Below, piece after piece: positions 12,096 to 25,369 of a stretch of 64,000 nt of DNA. The notes below the pieces were generated by a model. That model saw only the letters and a program-made list of their open reading frames with translations. It did not search any database and was not told the DNA's origin. The stretch covers positions 142,501 through 206,500 of the forward strand of contig CAJHNH020006179.1 in NCBI GenBank assembly GCA_905116865.2. The letters are read 5' to 3'. The position numbers and the translations under genes were made by a program. Source of the stretch: Candidula unifasciata (lineage: Eukaryota > Mollusca > Gastropoda > Stylommatophora > Geomitridae). Within the stretch, counting starts at the first letter, position 1; every line of letters begins with the position of its first letter.

Positions 12096-12885
12096 AAACA
12101 TGAGGTCACTTATGAAGTGATTGTCATAGGTATAGGTATAGATAGTTGTCCGGTGGTGGTAGTAGTAATAGTTGTGATGGCTGTGGTGATGGTGGTAGTG
12201 ATAGTGGTGTTGGTTGTCGTTATCTTAACTTTTACTATAATTGAATATAAGAGGATAGTATATGTGCATCCATATGTGAATATATTCCAAAGTGCAATGC
12301 ACAGTTTTTTTTTTAAATCGGTCACCATTCACGTCAAATGACTAAACCAAACATGCCGTATCCCAAATTTGTAATGTCTGGTATTGATTTAAAAGGAATT
12401 CCAGTTCCCCTTGTGAGGATGTTATATGAAGTTCTAAAACATCTAATTTTAGTGGACGCCAGTTTCCAGCAGTCTCATTCATAGTGATAATACTACATTG
12501 GTTTTTTTGCATAGCCTTTTAACGAAAACGAAAACCATTTTTTTTTCCAGATTTTTAAAATCCGTTCAGCAATGTTTACCCAAATGTCAGTGAGGAATCC
12601 CTTTTAACTATTTCTTTGAACAAAAAAATTACTAGTAACAAGAAATAACAGTATGAGTCGAAAAGCTGTGGGTGGTGGCGGGGCGAAAAAAAAAAAGAGA
12701 AAGGGATGATGAAATCATAGGAGTCCAGATTTATGCAAAATAGCTATAAAAACTAAAACCTTTTTGTGAAACGTAAACCTTTTTGTCCAGAGTTTTTGTA
12801 TTCATTCAGCAGAGTTTACTCAAGTGCCACTGAAGAAAGCATCTTTAACAATTTTACACAGGCAATTATGACAAACAATAAATAT
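12096..12885. other. Intron 2, no feature beyond simple sequence
   Basis: Has a GGT/GTA-rich stretch at 12150-12225 and AT-rich DNA. No exon is supported. Confidence 0.5.
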
Positions 12886-12922
12886 GTCTTGTCTTGTCTT
12901 GTCTTGTCTTGTCTTGTCTTGT
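12886..12922. repeat. (GTCTT)n pentanucleotide microsatellite
   Basis: Seven or so GTCTT units in tandem. Confidence 0.95.
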
Positions 12923-12924
12923 CC

Positions 12925-13500
12925 ACGATTGCCTCACAGCGTAGTGGGCAGTCGCAGTTTTCTATCCTGGGCCAGGTGTGTTGCACTTGTTGTTGTTAGT
13001 CCATGTTGCCTCTGGGTCTCTGATATTTTGTCTATACATCGTACTCTCGGTCTGCCTCTTGCTCTAGGGCAGTAGTGCTGTTCGTTGTATGCTCGTAGAG
13101 GCAGTTGGTCGGTTTGCATTCGCATCAAGTGGCCAAACCACTCTATTTGTTGCTTCTTTATGTATTGCAGGCATGGTGTGGTTCCTACAATTGATCTAAT
13201 GTTCTCGTTTCGAACTCTGTCTCTCCTTGTGACATTGGCAGCCTTACGTAAGCATCTCATTTCGCACGTCGTGATCTTTTTCTCCTGTACTCTTGTTAGG
13301 GACCAGGTTTGGCATTGGTAGCAGAGGGTTGGTATAAACATGCAATTTATCAGTTGTCGTTTTAGTGCCATAGTGATGCTTGGGTGTTTTAGCAGTGGGG
13401 AGAGTTGGTAAGTTACTGCGTTCGCCTTTTGACATCTTGCCTCAAGTTCCCCTATCAATTCTTCCATCATTTGTGAAGATGTTCCCCAAGTATTTAAATT
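12925..13500 (-). mobile_element. RTE-like LINE 3' remnant (C-terminal domain after RT)
   Basis: The minus strand holds an open stretch with FIPTLCYQCQTWSLT, then EMRCLRKAANVTRRDRVRN, then KQQIEWFGHLMRM and RARGRPRVRC. This is the post-RT region typical of RTE-type retrotransposons. It is closely related to the plus-strand remnants at 27470-27965 and 44390-44850. It lacks the endonuclease and RT core, so it is a 5'-truncated insertion. Confidence 0.8.
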
Positions 13501-14054
13501 GCTGCACTTGTTTGAGTTGTTCGTTGTTAACTTGAATAGTTTAGTGCCATAAATATGTATGTGTCCGAAAAAAGTGTGCGGTAGTGGGATGTTAATAAAA
13601 AAGGGGAAGGGTTGATGTTTGGGGAGGGCGTGGTGATAAAACAACCTATGTCCATATTTACGAGAAACTATGTTAAAACCTTGAAAGGATTATACACAAA
13701 TACTGACAGCAGGAAGGTTTCAATGTTTAAATTATTGTTTAAACTTGTCTTATCAATTAACCTATCTTAGTAGCACTTTTTTTTACCAGTTTAAAACATA
13801 ATTTAATATTCCCTTTTTGCTCAGTGCTGCATGTATAATAAAGCAACTGTCACTAGTTAAACAAAATGGCAGCTTATTTCTCGTCTGCTAACCGGAGCAG
13901 CGTTACAGTTTGACCAGGTTATAGATGAAATATTTCTGTTTGTATGTCATGCTTTGCCTCATGGGTGGCGTTTTTGTCTTGGCCATAAGTCACAAGTTTC
14001 ATTATTTAATGGCACACACACACACGCAATATATAAATATACATATATACACAT
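13501..14054. other. Intron 2, no feature seen
   Basis: AT-rich sequence leading into the ACAT microsatellite. Confidence 0.5.
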
Positions 14055-14282
14055 GCATACATACATACATACATACATACATACATACATACATACATAC
14101 ATACATACATACATACATACATACATACATACATACATACATACATACATACATACATACATACATACATACATACATACATACATACATACATACATAC
14201 ATACATACATACATACATACATACATACATACATACATACATACATACATACATACATACATACATACATACATACATACAT

Positions 14283-14313
<31 letters not shown>

Positions 14314-14354
14314 TACATACATACATACATACATACATACATACATACATACAT

Positions 14355-14391
<37 letters not shown>

Positions 14392-14538
14392 TACATACAT
14401 ACATACATACATACATACATACATACATACATACATACATACATACATACATACATACATACATACATACATACATACATACATACATACATACATACAT
14501 ACATACATACATACATACATACATACATACATACATAC
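14055..14538. repeat. (ATAC)n microsatellite, about 480 bp
   Basis: Nearly pure ATAC tetranucleotides with two CA dinucleotide islands (about 14300-14312 and 14372-14390). The long frames on both strands (HTYI and MYVC repeats) are products of the repeat, not genes. Confidence 0.99.
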
Positions 14539-14539
14539 T

Positions 14540-15503
<964 letters not shown>

Positions 15504-16547
15504 TAGCTGTACCCGGCCACGCGTTGCTGTGGCATAGTTTGGCTAAATGGAAATGAAAGAAAATAGAAATCGCACGTGTCTAATACAATCATTGTCTGCT
15601 CAGATAAGAAATAGTCTTTGATCTCCACCCCACCCCCACCCCACAACTAAATCCACCTACTACCCTCTCCCTCATCAAAGGTTTTTGGAAAAGAAAGACA
15701 ATGGAAATCGCACCTGTCTAATATAGTTAATGTCGCAATCATTCTCTGCACATTTATATAGAGATAGTCTGGTTTTCCAACTTTAGAACACGCACCATAA
15801 AATTGTGTCTTATATATTAGTGGTCGTCTAAATGGTGCTATTAGCACGGTAACAAAAGTGGTTATTTGGTTATCTCATGCTAAAGCTCTTTGTATTTTTA
15901 TAGGAGACGGAAGTAAAGCTACAACTGTACTTGTAAATAACAAAGTAAGTCGTAAAAAATAGAAAAGCGGAGGTAGCGTTAGTAAAATATAAACAAATTA
16001 GGTAATGAGAACTTGAAAATCACGTGTAAAGCTCTTTAAGTTCTCTTAAATTTAAGTCATTACCCCCCCTCCCCTCCCCTCTTCCACCGACTACTGCTCT
16101 CTCCCTCTTCGAAATATTTGAAAATCATTACCTGGCGATATTTTGTTGTTGCTGTAACTGACATTGACATCCCTGTCCATCTGGACTAAAATGGGGAGCA
16201 GGAATTGTAATAGGTAGTGAATGGGGCTAGTGTAATATTTACCACATCATCCTTCAAGTACCAGTACAACTACTAAAATAATGACACTGCTATCTGTGTT
16301 ACCATCGGAGTAGACAGAGAGTCGTGAGCCAGAAGATTTGGTTCCGCATGGCTGGTGCTGTCGCCACAGACTGGTCAGATTAGGATGTATAATTTCACTT
16401 GCCGACAGTAGAACGCCATAACCTTACCGGCGGTCTTCACATGAGAGCACTATGGTGTAACAGCCCAACCACAACTATTACTGCTGCTGCTACTTTAAGT
16501 GGGTAAAGCAGTTACTGTGACTTAAAGCTCTCTCAGTAAATAGTTTG

Positions 16548-16563
16548 CCCCCCCCCCCCCCCC
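16548..16563. repeat. Poly-C run
   Basis: Sixteen consecutive C inside the modular element. Confidence 0.9.
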
Positions 16564-16934
16564 AAATTCACCGACAACTCTTTCTCTCATTGAAGTAGTT
16601 GGGAGGGGAAAAAAAAAACCACTTGAAAAGCAAATGAACACAGGAAAAAAACACCATAATTAGGAAATGAACGCCATGAACGCAGATGAAATAACTAAAT
16701 CTAAATAAAAATAAATGAAAATCTATAAAATTTCAGCGTAACCATGCAATAGGAAAGTTTTAAAATGCAATCATAAGTATGCGAAATGGTCAATTTTAAT
16801 TATCAAATGGTCTACCCATTTACTTGTCTTTTTTTTTTTTTTTTTAAATATTAAGGCAACATGGCTAGTGCTGTCACCACGACAGAGCAGATGAGGATAT
16901 TATTTTAGTCCGGGGTAAAAAAAAAATATTAACT

Positions 16935-17002
16935 ACTGCGGATTCGAACCCAGGTCTCCCGAACAGGAACCCAGTGTTCTAACCATTCGACCAAGCAGCC
17001 AA
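16935..17002 (-). other. tRNA-like sequence (A and B box) within the modular repeat
   Basis: The minus strand reads GGCTGCTTGGTCGAATGGTT and later GACCTGGGTTCGAATCCGCA, which resemble the RNA polymerase III A and B boxes of a tRNA. A clean anticodon arm is not visible. It is more likely a tRNA-derived SINE head or tRNA pseudogene than a working tRNA gene. Confidence 0.5.
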
Positions 17003-17793
17003 TTAATCGGATAAACGAAAAGAGAACTCAAGTATTAGAGATATGTGTCCCTACTACTGAGTCCTGATTAAAATACAATTCAAAACCGCAGGCAATTATT
17101 TTCTCGTAGACAGATACTCCAGATATATTAATGAAACGGCACAACAATAGAAATCGCACGTGTCTAACACGGTTAATGAAGTTAATATCGCAGTCAATGT
17201 CTGCGCCGACGTCGGGATAGTCCTTGATTGCCACCCCCCCCCCCCCCATCGAAGGTTGTTTGAAAAAAAAAAAAACACCAGAAAATAGAAATCGTGTTTA
17301 ATATGGTTATTGTGGCAAATATAGAGATAGTCTTGTTTAATGTACCACGTCCTACTCTATGTATTAGAGAAGGCGTTGGCTGCACGTAACTCGCCGGCAA
17401 ATGGTGGAAGCCTTGCGTTCTGACTACGGCGGCGCATGCGCAATTACTAACGTGGCTATAATTAGAAATCACTAAAGTTATAAATATTAGTTTAGAATAT
17501 TATGGCTTAATATGTGGTCACCTATCTCTAACAGCGACAGGTTGAACTTCAAACCACGATGGTTCAAAATCCGGTATCAAAACAAACATATCCTGAAAAT
17601 TTCAGCTAAATCGGTTCAGTAGTTTCCGAGTCTATAGGGAGCAAACAAACACACAAACATTTATATATATATATATATATATTGTACTAATTACATGCAT
17701 TCATTTTCATGGCTGACTTAGGTGTCCCTGTTTCACCTTTCTAACTGTTTAGCATTGATTAGTGTGAGTAATAAGTGTTATCTGTGTTAACAT

Positions 17794-17819
17794 GGTTATG
17801 ATAGTAAACTATCATAACC
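17794..17819. other. Perfect 12-bp-arm palindrome
   Basis: GGTTATGATAGT, a two-base AA loop, then the exact reverse complement ACTATCATAACC. It sits between two TA microsatellites (near 17663 and 17876). No function is assigned. Confidence 0.9.
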
Positions 17820-17870
17820 TGGGGGCTATCTTTTTATAGTAGTAGGGGCGTCCAGCCAAGTGTGCCTAGG

Positions 17871-17905
<35 letters not shown>

Positions 17906-18129
17906 AGTGTCAAAACTTGAGTTGCCCTACTCCAGAAATAAGTTGAGCGTATATTGGCCACAGGGCATCCGTTAGACCAATACGAGCCAACGACTCAACA
18001 TAATTATTTCTGAGTGCTGTTGGTTCTTAATGAAAAATCCTTTAATCAGGCACGTGACAGGAGTGATATGTGACAGCACAATCTTCTCTAACAACTGTTG
18101 ATACTAGTGGTTGACCAGACATTTATTTT

Positions 18130-18400
18130 TATTTAGGTGCCGCGTTAGAGCAGTCGATAGGAGATTCGCTTTCAAATTCAGCTGCGATTTGCTGCAGCCC
18201 ACGGCCAGTGTTCGAAACCGGGCGGTTCCCGGGGTTCACACAGCTTCTAGGTAATGGGTACCATAGTTAGCTCAAGTTAGTTGGGTATCCTTTACAGGAC
18301 TTTGCAGAACCAACCCCAACAGCCCCTGGCTGTTGTGTGATTTTTCTTGGCAATTTACTTCCAGTAGTTTGCCATACCAGAGTTAACACTCTGGGGTAAA
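18130..18400. mobile_element. SINE-like composite with a family 4 body
   Basis: A tRNA-like head (GCCGCGTTAGAGCAGTCGAT, then GTGTTCGAAACCGGGCGG) lies at the left. From about 18270 the body matches family 4 (GTATCCTTTACAGGACTTTG). The two parts may belong to different SINEs joined by insertion, so no orientation is assigned. Confidence 0.6.
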
Positions 18401-18869
18401 TGGGGGAATGTCGTTGTAGCTACGGAGTTGCGTGCGGACGTCGACACAGGAGGACAGTTTCTTAGCTATCCATACTGGTGGCAGAGCACTTATGGTTTAT
18501 AACTGTGTGCAATGACGCTGGCTCACATCTGCCGACCTTTACACTTTTTTTCTTCACCATTCTTGAATGTATCCCCTATTACGATATGTTCATAAATTTT
18601 CGCAGTACTGCTAGTATACAAGAATTCAAATAAATATACTGCAAGTATTAAAAAAAAAAAAAAAAAACGACTTGTACAAGAACACGTACAAATATATTGA
18701 CAATGCAAGAACACGTACAACAATACGGCTATCATCTGCTAGTACGAGAATTAAAATTTATAGAAAGCATTATTAAGGAGGATGGCAGACAGACTCAATA
18801 GAAAGATAGAAGCTAGAGTACAGTAGGCAAATATTGTCATCTACTAGTTAGCCCTACTGCTTAGTCACC
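18401..18869. other. Intron 2, no feature seen
   Basis: AT-rich DNA with a poly-A run at about 18650-18667. Confidence 0.5.
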
Positions 18870-20610
18870 AAAATGTCTCCGTTCCAGCAAAACAGAAAAT
18901 TTTTATGGTATGTTTAGTGCTATGAAAGCTTCTCTTGCCTTTTGTATTCGTATTTTAATATCTATATCAGTTTCCCCATTTTATCCACATTACTGCCCAA
19001 ATAGGTGTACGGCTACACGTCTTGGAGTGGGTATCATTAAGAGAAACCCCATTACTATTTACATGATTTATTCTCATTATCTCTGTCTTTTTTAAAACGG
19101 AATTTCAGACCAAGCTGCTGGGATCTCGCGTAAAGTATATTTAAGTTATCTTGCATCTTATTCCATGAATTGGTCAGGAGAGAAACATCAGCGAAGTCCA
19201 GATAATCAAGCTATTTTGTAGGGGTCTACTGAATTCTATTCCTGGTGTTAGCAGTTGCTGTCTTTATAATCCAGTTTATTGCCAGTAAAAATAGGAGAGG
19301 CTACAAAAGAAATCCTTGTCGAACACCTGTTTTCATTTCATATGTTTATGTTAGCTTTCCTTTATAAAGAACTCGACATTTCATGTCTTTGTGTGTTGTC
19401 TTTCCTAAGTGAAGAAATTTCTGTTGGATTCCATAGTGCCCCATTAATTTCCAGAGAGACTCCCTATCAATGTTGTCAACAGCTTTTTCATAGTCTATAA
19501 ATCCAATGTAAAGAAGTGAATTCAATTTAATGCTTTATTCTATTTTTATACGTTATGTGGCTATCTGGTCAGTACAAGATCTGTTTGGCCGAAAAAATGC
19601 CTTTTCATCTCTCAGCTTTTTATCAGTAGCATCTTTTGTCTTTCTAAAATAATCCGACTTAATATTTTTTCCAGTAACTGACAGCAACATATGTCCTCTA
19701 AAGTTGTCACGCTCCTGTAGATCACCTTTTTTGGGCAGCTTCACAAGATATCCTTCTCTCCAGTCTGCTGGTATTTTTTCAATCTCCCAGATTGTACTAA
19801 ATAATCTATGTAGCAATTCAGTTGATTTGTTTATATTGGCCCTAATAGCTTCTGCTGGGAAATCATCTGGACAAGTAAATTATAAGTAAATACATCGGCA
19901 CCTCTGAAAGCCCTAACATCATAACGGGATGATCTAATCATTTTGTTATATAATTGGTTGTCTTATAGACTGGTGATTTCCATGTTGCCTTGTGTATACT
20001 TTTATGTCGAAAGATGCTTTAACCAATAACGTACTGGTTTCCTGCACAAAAACTGGTGAATAATTTTCAATTTTCATTCATTACTCCTTGTCCATATTTT
20101 CCCATAATCTCTTCATAACTTATGTTATCTGATCCTATCTTAGCATTCAGGTCACCCTCCAAAACTTTTATTTTGCACTTTCTTTTATTATTAAAAATTT
20201 TTTTAACATGCATGTAAAATTCTTCTTTGACTGATGCACCCTTATCATTTATTGGTGCATAACACAGTATTACTGACATTTTCACCCTCTGTTTCGCTGT
20301 TCTAAGTGACTCTCTTATTATTTTAGGACCACAGCTTCCCATCTATGAGTGCCCTCTCTGCTTCCTTCGATAGCATCAGGGGCCGCTGCTTTACTGTGGG
20401 GAGGATTGTCCTCTGTGTGTCCTGAGAACACAATAGTTTCCCCTGAATTTAGAATACTACTCGAAGAGCCTTCCCTCATCTTAGCTGACTGGGTTTTTCT
20501 TATTTCTCTTGTTGACTTTTCCATGGTTTTTGTTGCTATTCTTTTTTGACAGGATGAGGTAGCCTACCCTTTGTCGCCTCTTATGACATACCTGAAAGGG
20601 TTCAGTGTTA
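18870..20610 (-). mobile_element. RTE-type LINE with endonuclease and RT remnants
   Basis: Read on the minus strand from about 20610. Near 20342-20067 is an AP-endonuclease stretch (VILCYAPINDKG, then EGDLNAKIGSDNISYEE, where GDLNAK is a catalytic-core motif). Near 19816-19553 is the RT entry (PADWREGYLVKLPKKGDLQE, then FRPNRSCTDQIAT). Near 19340-19260 is motif B (MKTGVRQGFLL) followed by FLLAINWIIKT. The order is that of RTE-clade elements. A stop follows GVRQGFLL and frames shift repeatedly, so the element is dead. It lies in intron 2 of the receptor gene on the same strand. Confidence 0.88.
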
Positions 20611-21067
20611 CAACATGAACATTATATTATCTTTAGCACCACCATAAAACGCAGGAGAGTTGTTTAGAACTGATAGAACGTATTATAACATCAATATGTA
20701 TTCAGCCTAACCCCACCATTACCCCACCATTACCCCACTATTATCCCAACATTACCCCAGCCTGACGGCATCATCATAACAGAGACATAAACGCAGCGTA
20801 AACTTACGTGACTCCAATGCGGCTGTAAAATGAATAAGACCTAATAGCAAAAGAAACACAAGAACTGGAAAAGATAAGTAGATTGCATTAAAATTCAGTG
20901 TCTTGTTCCAGAGCGTCTTAACAAGTATTTCGTAAAAGGCGTCTAACTAAAAGGTTAATGAGATCGGATCTGTGGGAGCAACAGGTTTAGATATTGAAAC
21001 CTTGCTGAAAAACATAGCAGAATGTGCCAACCACGCTTTCAAGAGCAAACTCAGCAGAAGAAGATGA
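20611..21067. other. Intron 2, short CCATTACCC tandem
   Basis: Contains a few imperfect ACCCCACCATT units near 20710-20760 and otherwise no feature. Confidence 0.5.
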
Positions 21068-21321
21068 TGATGATGATGAAGAAGAAGAAGAAGAAGAAGA
21101 AGAAGAAGAAGAAGAAGAAGAAGAAGAAGAAGAAGAAGAAGAAGAAGAAGAAGAAGAAGAAGAAGAAGAAGAAGAAGAAGAAGAAGAAGAAGAAGAAGAA
21201 GAAGAAGAAGAAGAAGAAGAAGAAGAAGAAGAAGAAGAAGAAGAAGAAGAAGAAGAAGAAGAAGAAGAAAAAGAAGAAGAAGAAGAAGAAGAGAATAAGA
21301 AGGAAAAGAAGAAGAAGAAGA
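21068..21321. repeat. (GAA)n trinucleotide microsatellite, about 250 bp
   Basis: Long, nearly pure GAA/TTC tract. The apparent poly-Lys, poly-Glu and poly-Phe proteins are repeat translations. Long GAA tracts can form triplexes, so it may affect transcription through the intron. Confidence 0.98.
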
Positions 21322-21984
21322 TTTAAATAGAACTGCAAACTGAAATGACAGAAAAGATTGGCCGATGTAGTTGTTTTTGTAGAAATCCGTCTCACTATCT
21401 GTAACATCTTTCCAACATGAATTTGGAAAACTTTATAAATAGGGAAGCCATGTGAAAAGAAAGAGAAACCGAACAGATTATATCATGCACAGGAATGTAT
21501 TTTAAAACTGTAACATGACTAAACATGCACAGGTGTAGACATAAACTCAGATAACATTCATATAATGGTTTTTTAGTGTGGGGGAAAAACACCCCAAAAA
21601 ACCATAAAAGTGTTTCTAGAGATGGCAGTAACGAAGCCAAACGATACCAGTTACATATTTGTAGCTGAAGCATAACAAAAATAAATAAATATGACTGACT
21701 GGTTGTTTAAAATGTACCACGGTACAAAAGAGACAGAGGCGCAGGAGTCTGGGACCTCAGGTACTTTAACGGCCCCTTATTTTTAGCGGGCCTAGGGCCC
21801 CCACATCAATATTTTTTAGGGCACTCAGCTACTTTGTCACTCAACACCCTAGAAAATGTGCACAGACTGGGGCGGGAAAGGGGGGGGGGGGGCTTGAGTG
21901 GTCGCCCCTAAGTATAGACGTACTTCTTTCAAGTATTTTTTTAATTTATTGTAGATTATTTCAGTAATCGTATTTTATTTATTT
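21322..21984. other. Intron 2, no feature seen
   Basis: Unique-looking AT-rich DNA with a G run near 21882-21892. Confidence 0.45.
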
Positions 21985-22170
21985 GCATTTCCTTTGAAGT
22001 CGGAGTGCCTCTGACTGAAAGGCAAGGAGCCAGGAATCTGCATACATTTAAGCTAGGTCTGTAAAACGGATGTGCACGCAGAACTGAAGTTCCGAAACAA
22101 GACTAAAGTCCAGAAGTGGATGAGCAACTAAAACCTTCCGCCTGAGTTTATAGCCGGTGAAAAGAAGAAG
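21985..22170 (+). repeat. Interspersed repeat, family 7
   Basis: Matches 54575-54750 (shared GGCAAGGA, then CTGCATACA, GGTCTGTAAAAC/ATCTGTAAAAC and CAGAAGTGGA) and ends in a GAAGAAGAA tail, suggesting a retroposed 3' end. The source family is not identified. Confidence 0.65.
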
Positions 22171-22191
22171 AACATTTATTTATCATTCAGC

Positions 22192-22262
<71 letters not shown>

Positions 22263-22265
22263 TAA
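22192..22265. repeat. (AAT)n microsatellite
   Basis: About 25 AAT/ATA units just after the family 7 repeat. Confidence 0.96.
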
Positions 22266-22441
22266 TTGTGCACTTGAAAATTACTGTAGCGCCTTAAGCT
22301 CCCTAAAATTATAAGTTGCTGGGAGCTCTCCGCCCTAGTGATTTCCTTGGGCCAGCGCCCTTTAGAAGAAACAATATGAAGGGGAAACGTAATAAAAATA
22401 TGGTATCTGGAAAAAAGTGAAGTAACAGTAAAGGACCCTTT

Positions 22442-22462
22442 CCCCCCCCCCCCCCCCCCCCC
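22442..22462. repeat. Poly-C run
   Basis: Twenty-one consecutive C bases. Confidence 0.93.
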
Positions 22463-22554
22463 ATCTGGTGTATCGCGCGTATATCATCATCATCAGTTCT
22501 GGTTATGCCTAGTGGCACATGGGGATTTAGGGAGGACTTTCCATGCTTTCCTGT

Positions 22555-22700
22555 CCTATCGAACGTATATGGTAGACCTATATTTTACAGACCAATCGGC
22601 GCTGGGTGATTGATGTGGTCAACATCATGCTGGCCACCTTTACTTCCCACGACTGTGCCTGGTACACATTTAAGGCTTGTCGACCTGGGAGCCATAGTCA
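22555..22700 (-). mobile_element. SINE family 3, truncated copy
   Basis: Carries ACCAATCGGCGCTGGGTGAT and CACCTTTACTTCCCACGACT, as in the other copies, but lacks the tRNA-like head on its right. Confidence 0.75.
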
Positions 22701-22885
22701 TATTTGAAAAAAGTCTCTGTCAGGAAAAACCAGAATAAGCACATTTTTGTAAATAAAATACCATTGGAATACAATATTATAATAAAACAAACAAACCAAA
22801 CTGAGAACTTGGATGGCTAAAGTAATCATGAATGTGGTGCAACCAAAGAAAATCAAGATACCACTAGTATACAGTAATGTTGATT

Positions 22886-22886
<1 letters not shown>

Positions 22887-22943
<57 letters not shown>
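22887..22943. repeat. (AAT)n microsatellite
   Basis: About 19 AAT units. Confidence 0.96.
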
Positions 22944-22947
<4 letters not shown>

Positions 22948-23359
22948 CTTAAATGTGAGTATGGAGTTGTCAGGAAATTTCCCCGGCTGAATCAAATGCA
23001 AGATTAGGAACGTAAAAACAACATAAAAAAATGTATGGACGCTGCACACACAAATTATAAATACGAAATGCACATACTATGAAATTAATGGATCAATCTA
23101 GCAGGTGCGTTGCCACAGAGAAACCATTATTATTATATTATTATTATTGCGCTATTAAACAAGTTAAAGTCTTTTTGAGGGACCCATTCCCGGAAAATTA
23201 TTGTGGGGAACCCCCAAGGGACTGAAGATTTGACTAATTGTGCAGTAATACTAATTATTATTATTAGTATTCTCTTTATTATTATGCTCTAAATGATAAT
23301 CAAAATAATATATATATATATAATGTTAAACACGCTATAAAAGAGAACGTGTTCATATG

Positions 23360-23371
23360 GTGTGTGTGTGT

Positions 23372-23405
<34 letters not shown>

Positions 23406-23445
23406 TTGTGGTGGTGGTGGTTGGGGGGGGGGGTGCACCTTGAAA
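23360..23445. repeat. (TG)n microsatellite followed by a GGT/G-rich tract
   Basis: TG units with one interruption run to about 23403, then GGTGGTGG and a G run. Confidence 0.95.
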
Positions 23446-23935
23446 GATTATCAGTGGGGGCCTTACGGGGCTTAAGCCGTATTTAAGTGTACAATGATAA
23501 TAATAATAATAAGAAAAATATGTACGTGCTGAATGGCAAATAAAAAAAAATATATGAAATTCAGTGGCGAATAAAATAATATATATGAAAGAATGTTTAT
23601 TGTATGCATTAATTATTTTAAAAAAAAAAAGCGAGAATGGTATATTTCACGAGGAAAGGGTGGTGGGGTGGGTGGGTTTTGGGAGGGGGTCTGCACAACA
23701 ACATTTATTTGGTGTGGCAGGGGGTTCAATGTAATTGAGCCACTCAGGTTTCGGCGCCTAAACGATCGTGTGTCGTCTTCACAACGATGTGCACTTATTC
23801 ACGAAACGCTGTCTTTCGTCCCTGGAATACAGTCTTTGAGACCTCTGTTCATCCATTTCTGCATTTTGTCCTTCCACGGAAACAAATCATCAAAAACAGT
23901 AACAATAACAATAACGACAGACATACTACTTGTAA
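23446..23935. other. Intron 2, no gene supported
   Basis: A 139-codon plus-strand frame at 23593-24012 crosses a CTG tract and shows no domain, so it is not called. Confidence 0.4.
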
Positions 23936-23990
23936 GGCTGCTGCTGCTGCTGCTGCTGCTACTATTACTGCTACTACTGCTACTACTGAC
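23936..23990. repeat. (CTG/CTA)n trinucleotide tract
   Basis: Interrupted CTG and ACT triplets. Confidence 0.92.
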
Positions 23991-24004
23991 ATTGGACAAA
24001 ATTA

Positions 24005-24195
24005 TAACATAAGGCATGGTACCAGGAAAGAGGGGCAGAGGCCGACCGACACGAAGATGGGCACAGGATATAAGTGACTCCTTGAGTATGAAAATACATG
24101 AGGCGGGAGAACTGGCGAGAGACCGAGTTTTTTTTCAGGCAGACTATAATGAGAGCGACGTTCTGCAAAGGACCTGCTACATGATGATGATTATG
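24005..24195 (+). mobile_element. LINE 3' terminus
   Basis: The plus strand encodes VPGKRGRGRPTRRWAQDI, then MKIHEAGELARDR and DVLQRTCY, followed by an ATGATGATGATTATG tail. The KRGRGRP..RW..DI pattern is the usual C-terminal signature of RTE- or CR1-like retrotransposons. The same terminus occurs at 37215-37345. Confidence 0.8.
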
Positions 24196-24350
24196 ACTGC
24201 TGCTAATACTACCACCACCACCACTACTACTATAACTATTACTACTACTATTGCTGCTGCTGCTGCTGCTACTACTACTACTACTACTATTACTATTGCT
24301 ACTACTACTATTACTACTATTAATGCTGCTACTGTTGCCGCTACTACAAC
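24196..24350. repeat. (ACT/GCT/ACC)n trinucleotide tract
   Basis: Interrupted triplets directly after the ATG-rich tail of the LINE terminus, as if grown from it. Confidence 0.9.
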
Positions 24351-24399
24351 TACAAATAAAGGACCCCCCGCCCCCCCCCCCCCAAAAAAAAAATACACG

Positions 24400-24949
24400 A
24401 AAAATGTAGAAGGCATTGTCTGTTGTTTAAAAACTCTCACTACTTAAAAGTGTTCAGTAATTACCGCAGTTTTGCATAGAAACTTGCAATGGTATTCTTT
24501 AATGAACACAGCTATTATCTGTTTACTTTTGTAACATTTGTGGTGGACTGAGGTGAATTTCTGACCACTTGGAGCTATCGTATTTTTGATGTCTTCGTTC
24601 TGAAGCTAAGCGTGTGGGTAGTTTGTGTACAATTTACAACCTAGAGAAGTGAAGAGTTGGAGTTTTGGCTCTTGTTTGTCTTCTTCTTCTTTGTTTGCCC
24701 TTAAATGTGCGGTTAGCATGTTATGTTGTGGTTGAAAGCTAGTCTGAGGTATCTGCACTTTTTAGCCTAACGCATCTGATATCAACTAGTCCTTAGTAAA
24801 TCACCCTTTATTACTTACCCTTACTAAGCAGCAAGGTGCCCATTATTTTCACCCAAAAATTGGGCCCAGAAACTTGTAAATATTTGTCGTTTATCAAAAT
24901 CAACACAGTTAATCAATGTAGAGTTACTTACTAATGTAAGTAAGTAAGT
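24400..24949. other. Intron 2, no feature seen
   Basis: No coding or repeat feature is supported here. Confidence 0.45.
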
Positions 24950-25215
24950 AAAGATCCATTTTCACGCCTTTAAGCGCATCGAACATATGGGAAGAGTACC
25001 CTTATTTTTATAGACCAATCGGCACTAGGTGAGTAATGTGGTCAGTAATATGCCGACTGTCTTTACTTCACCAGGACATACATCCTGGTACCCATTTTAG
25101 GCTGAGTCGACCTGCAACGTCCCAGACCATGATAAAAAATCTTCGCAGTGGGTTTCGATCGCGGCACGTGGGAATTACGAGTCAAACTCGCAACGCCTAC
25201 CCCACGAACGCCGTG
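24950..25215 (-). mobile_element. tRNA-derived SINE, family 3
   Basis: Near full length. The left end has AGATCCATTTTCACGCC and the middle GACTGTCTTTACTTCACCAG. The right end has GGGTTTCGATCGCGGCACG, the B-box region read on the minus strand. Confidence 0.78.
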
Positions 25216-25369
25216 TTATTCAACGTAGTCACTTAAAAATTTTACAGATCCCATCTGATGCAATGCCCATGTGCTATCAGATACAAGGATAAATAAAAAG
25301 TAAAGTGAGATACTTTTTTGGCCTGAGCGTGTTCTTAATCTATAATTAAACGCACGTATTATCCTATTG

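Noticed and set aside
12934..13644. A 236-codon host gene on the minus strand
   Set aside because: The N-terminal part is unrelated sequence read through; the rest is a LINE post-RT region.
16935..17002. A second tRNA gene
   Set aside because: A and B boxes are present, but I cannot form a clean anticodon arm and it lies within a dispersed repeat.
21022..21407. Poly-Lys, poly-Glu and poly-Phe frames
   Set aside because: Direct products of a GAA tract; no gene context.
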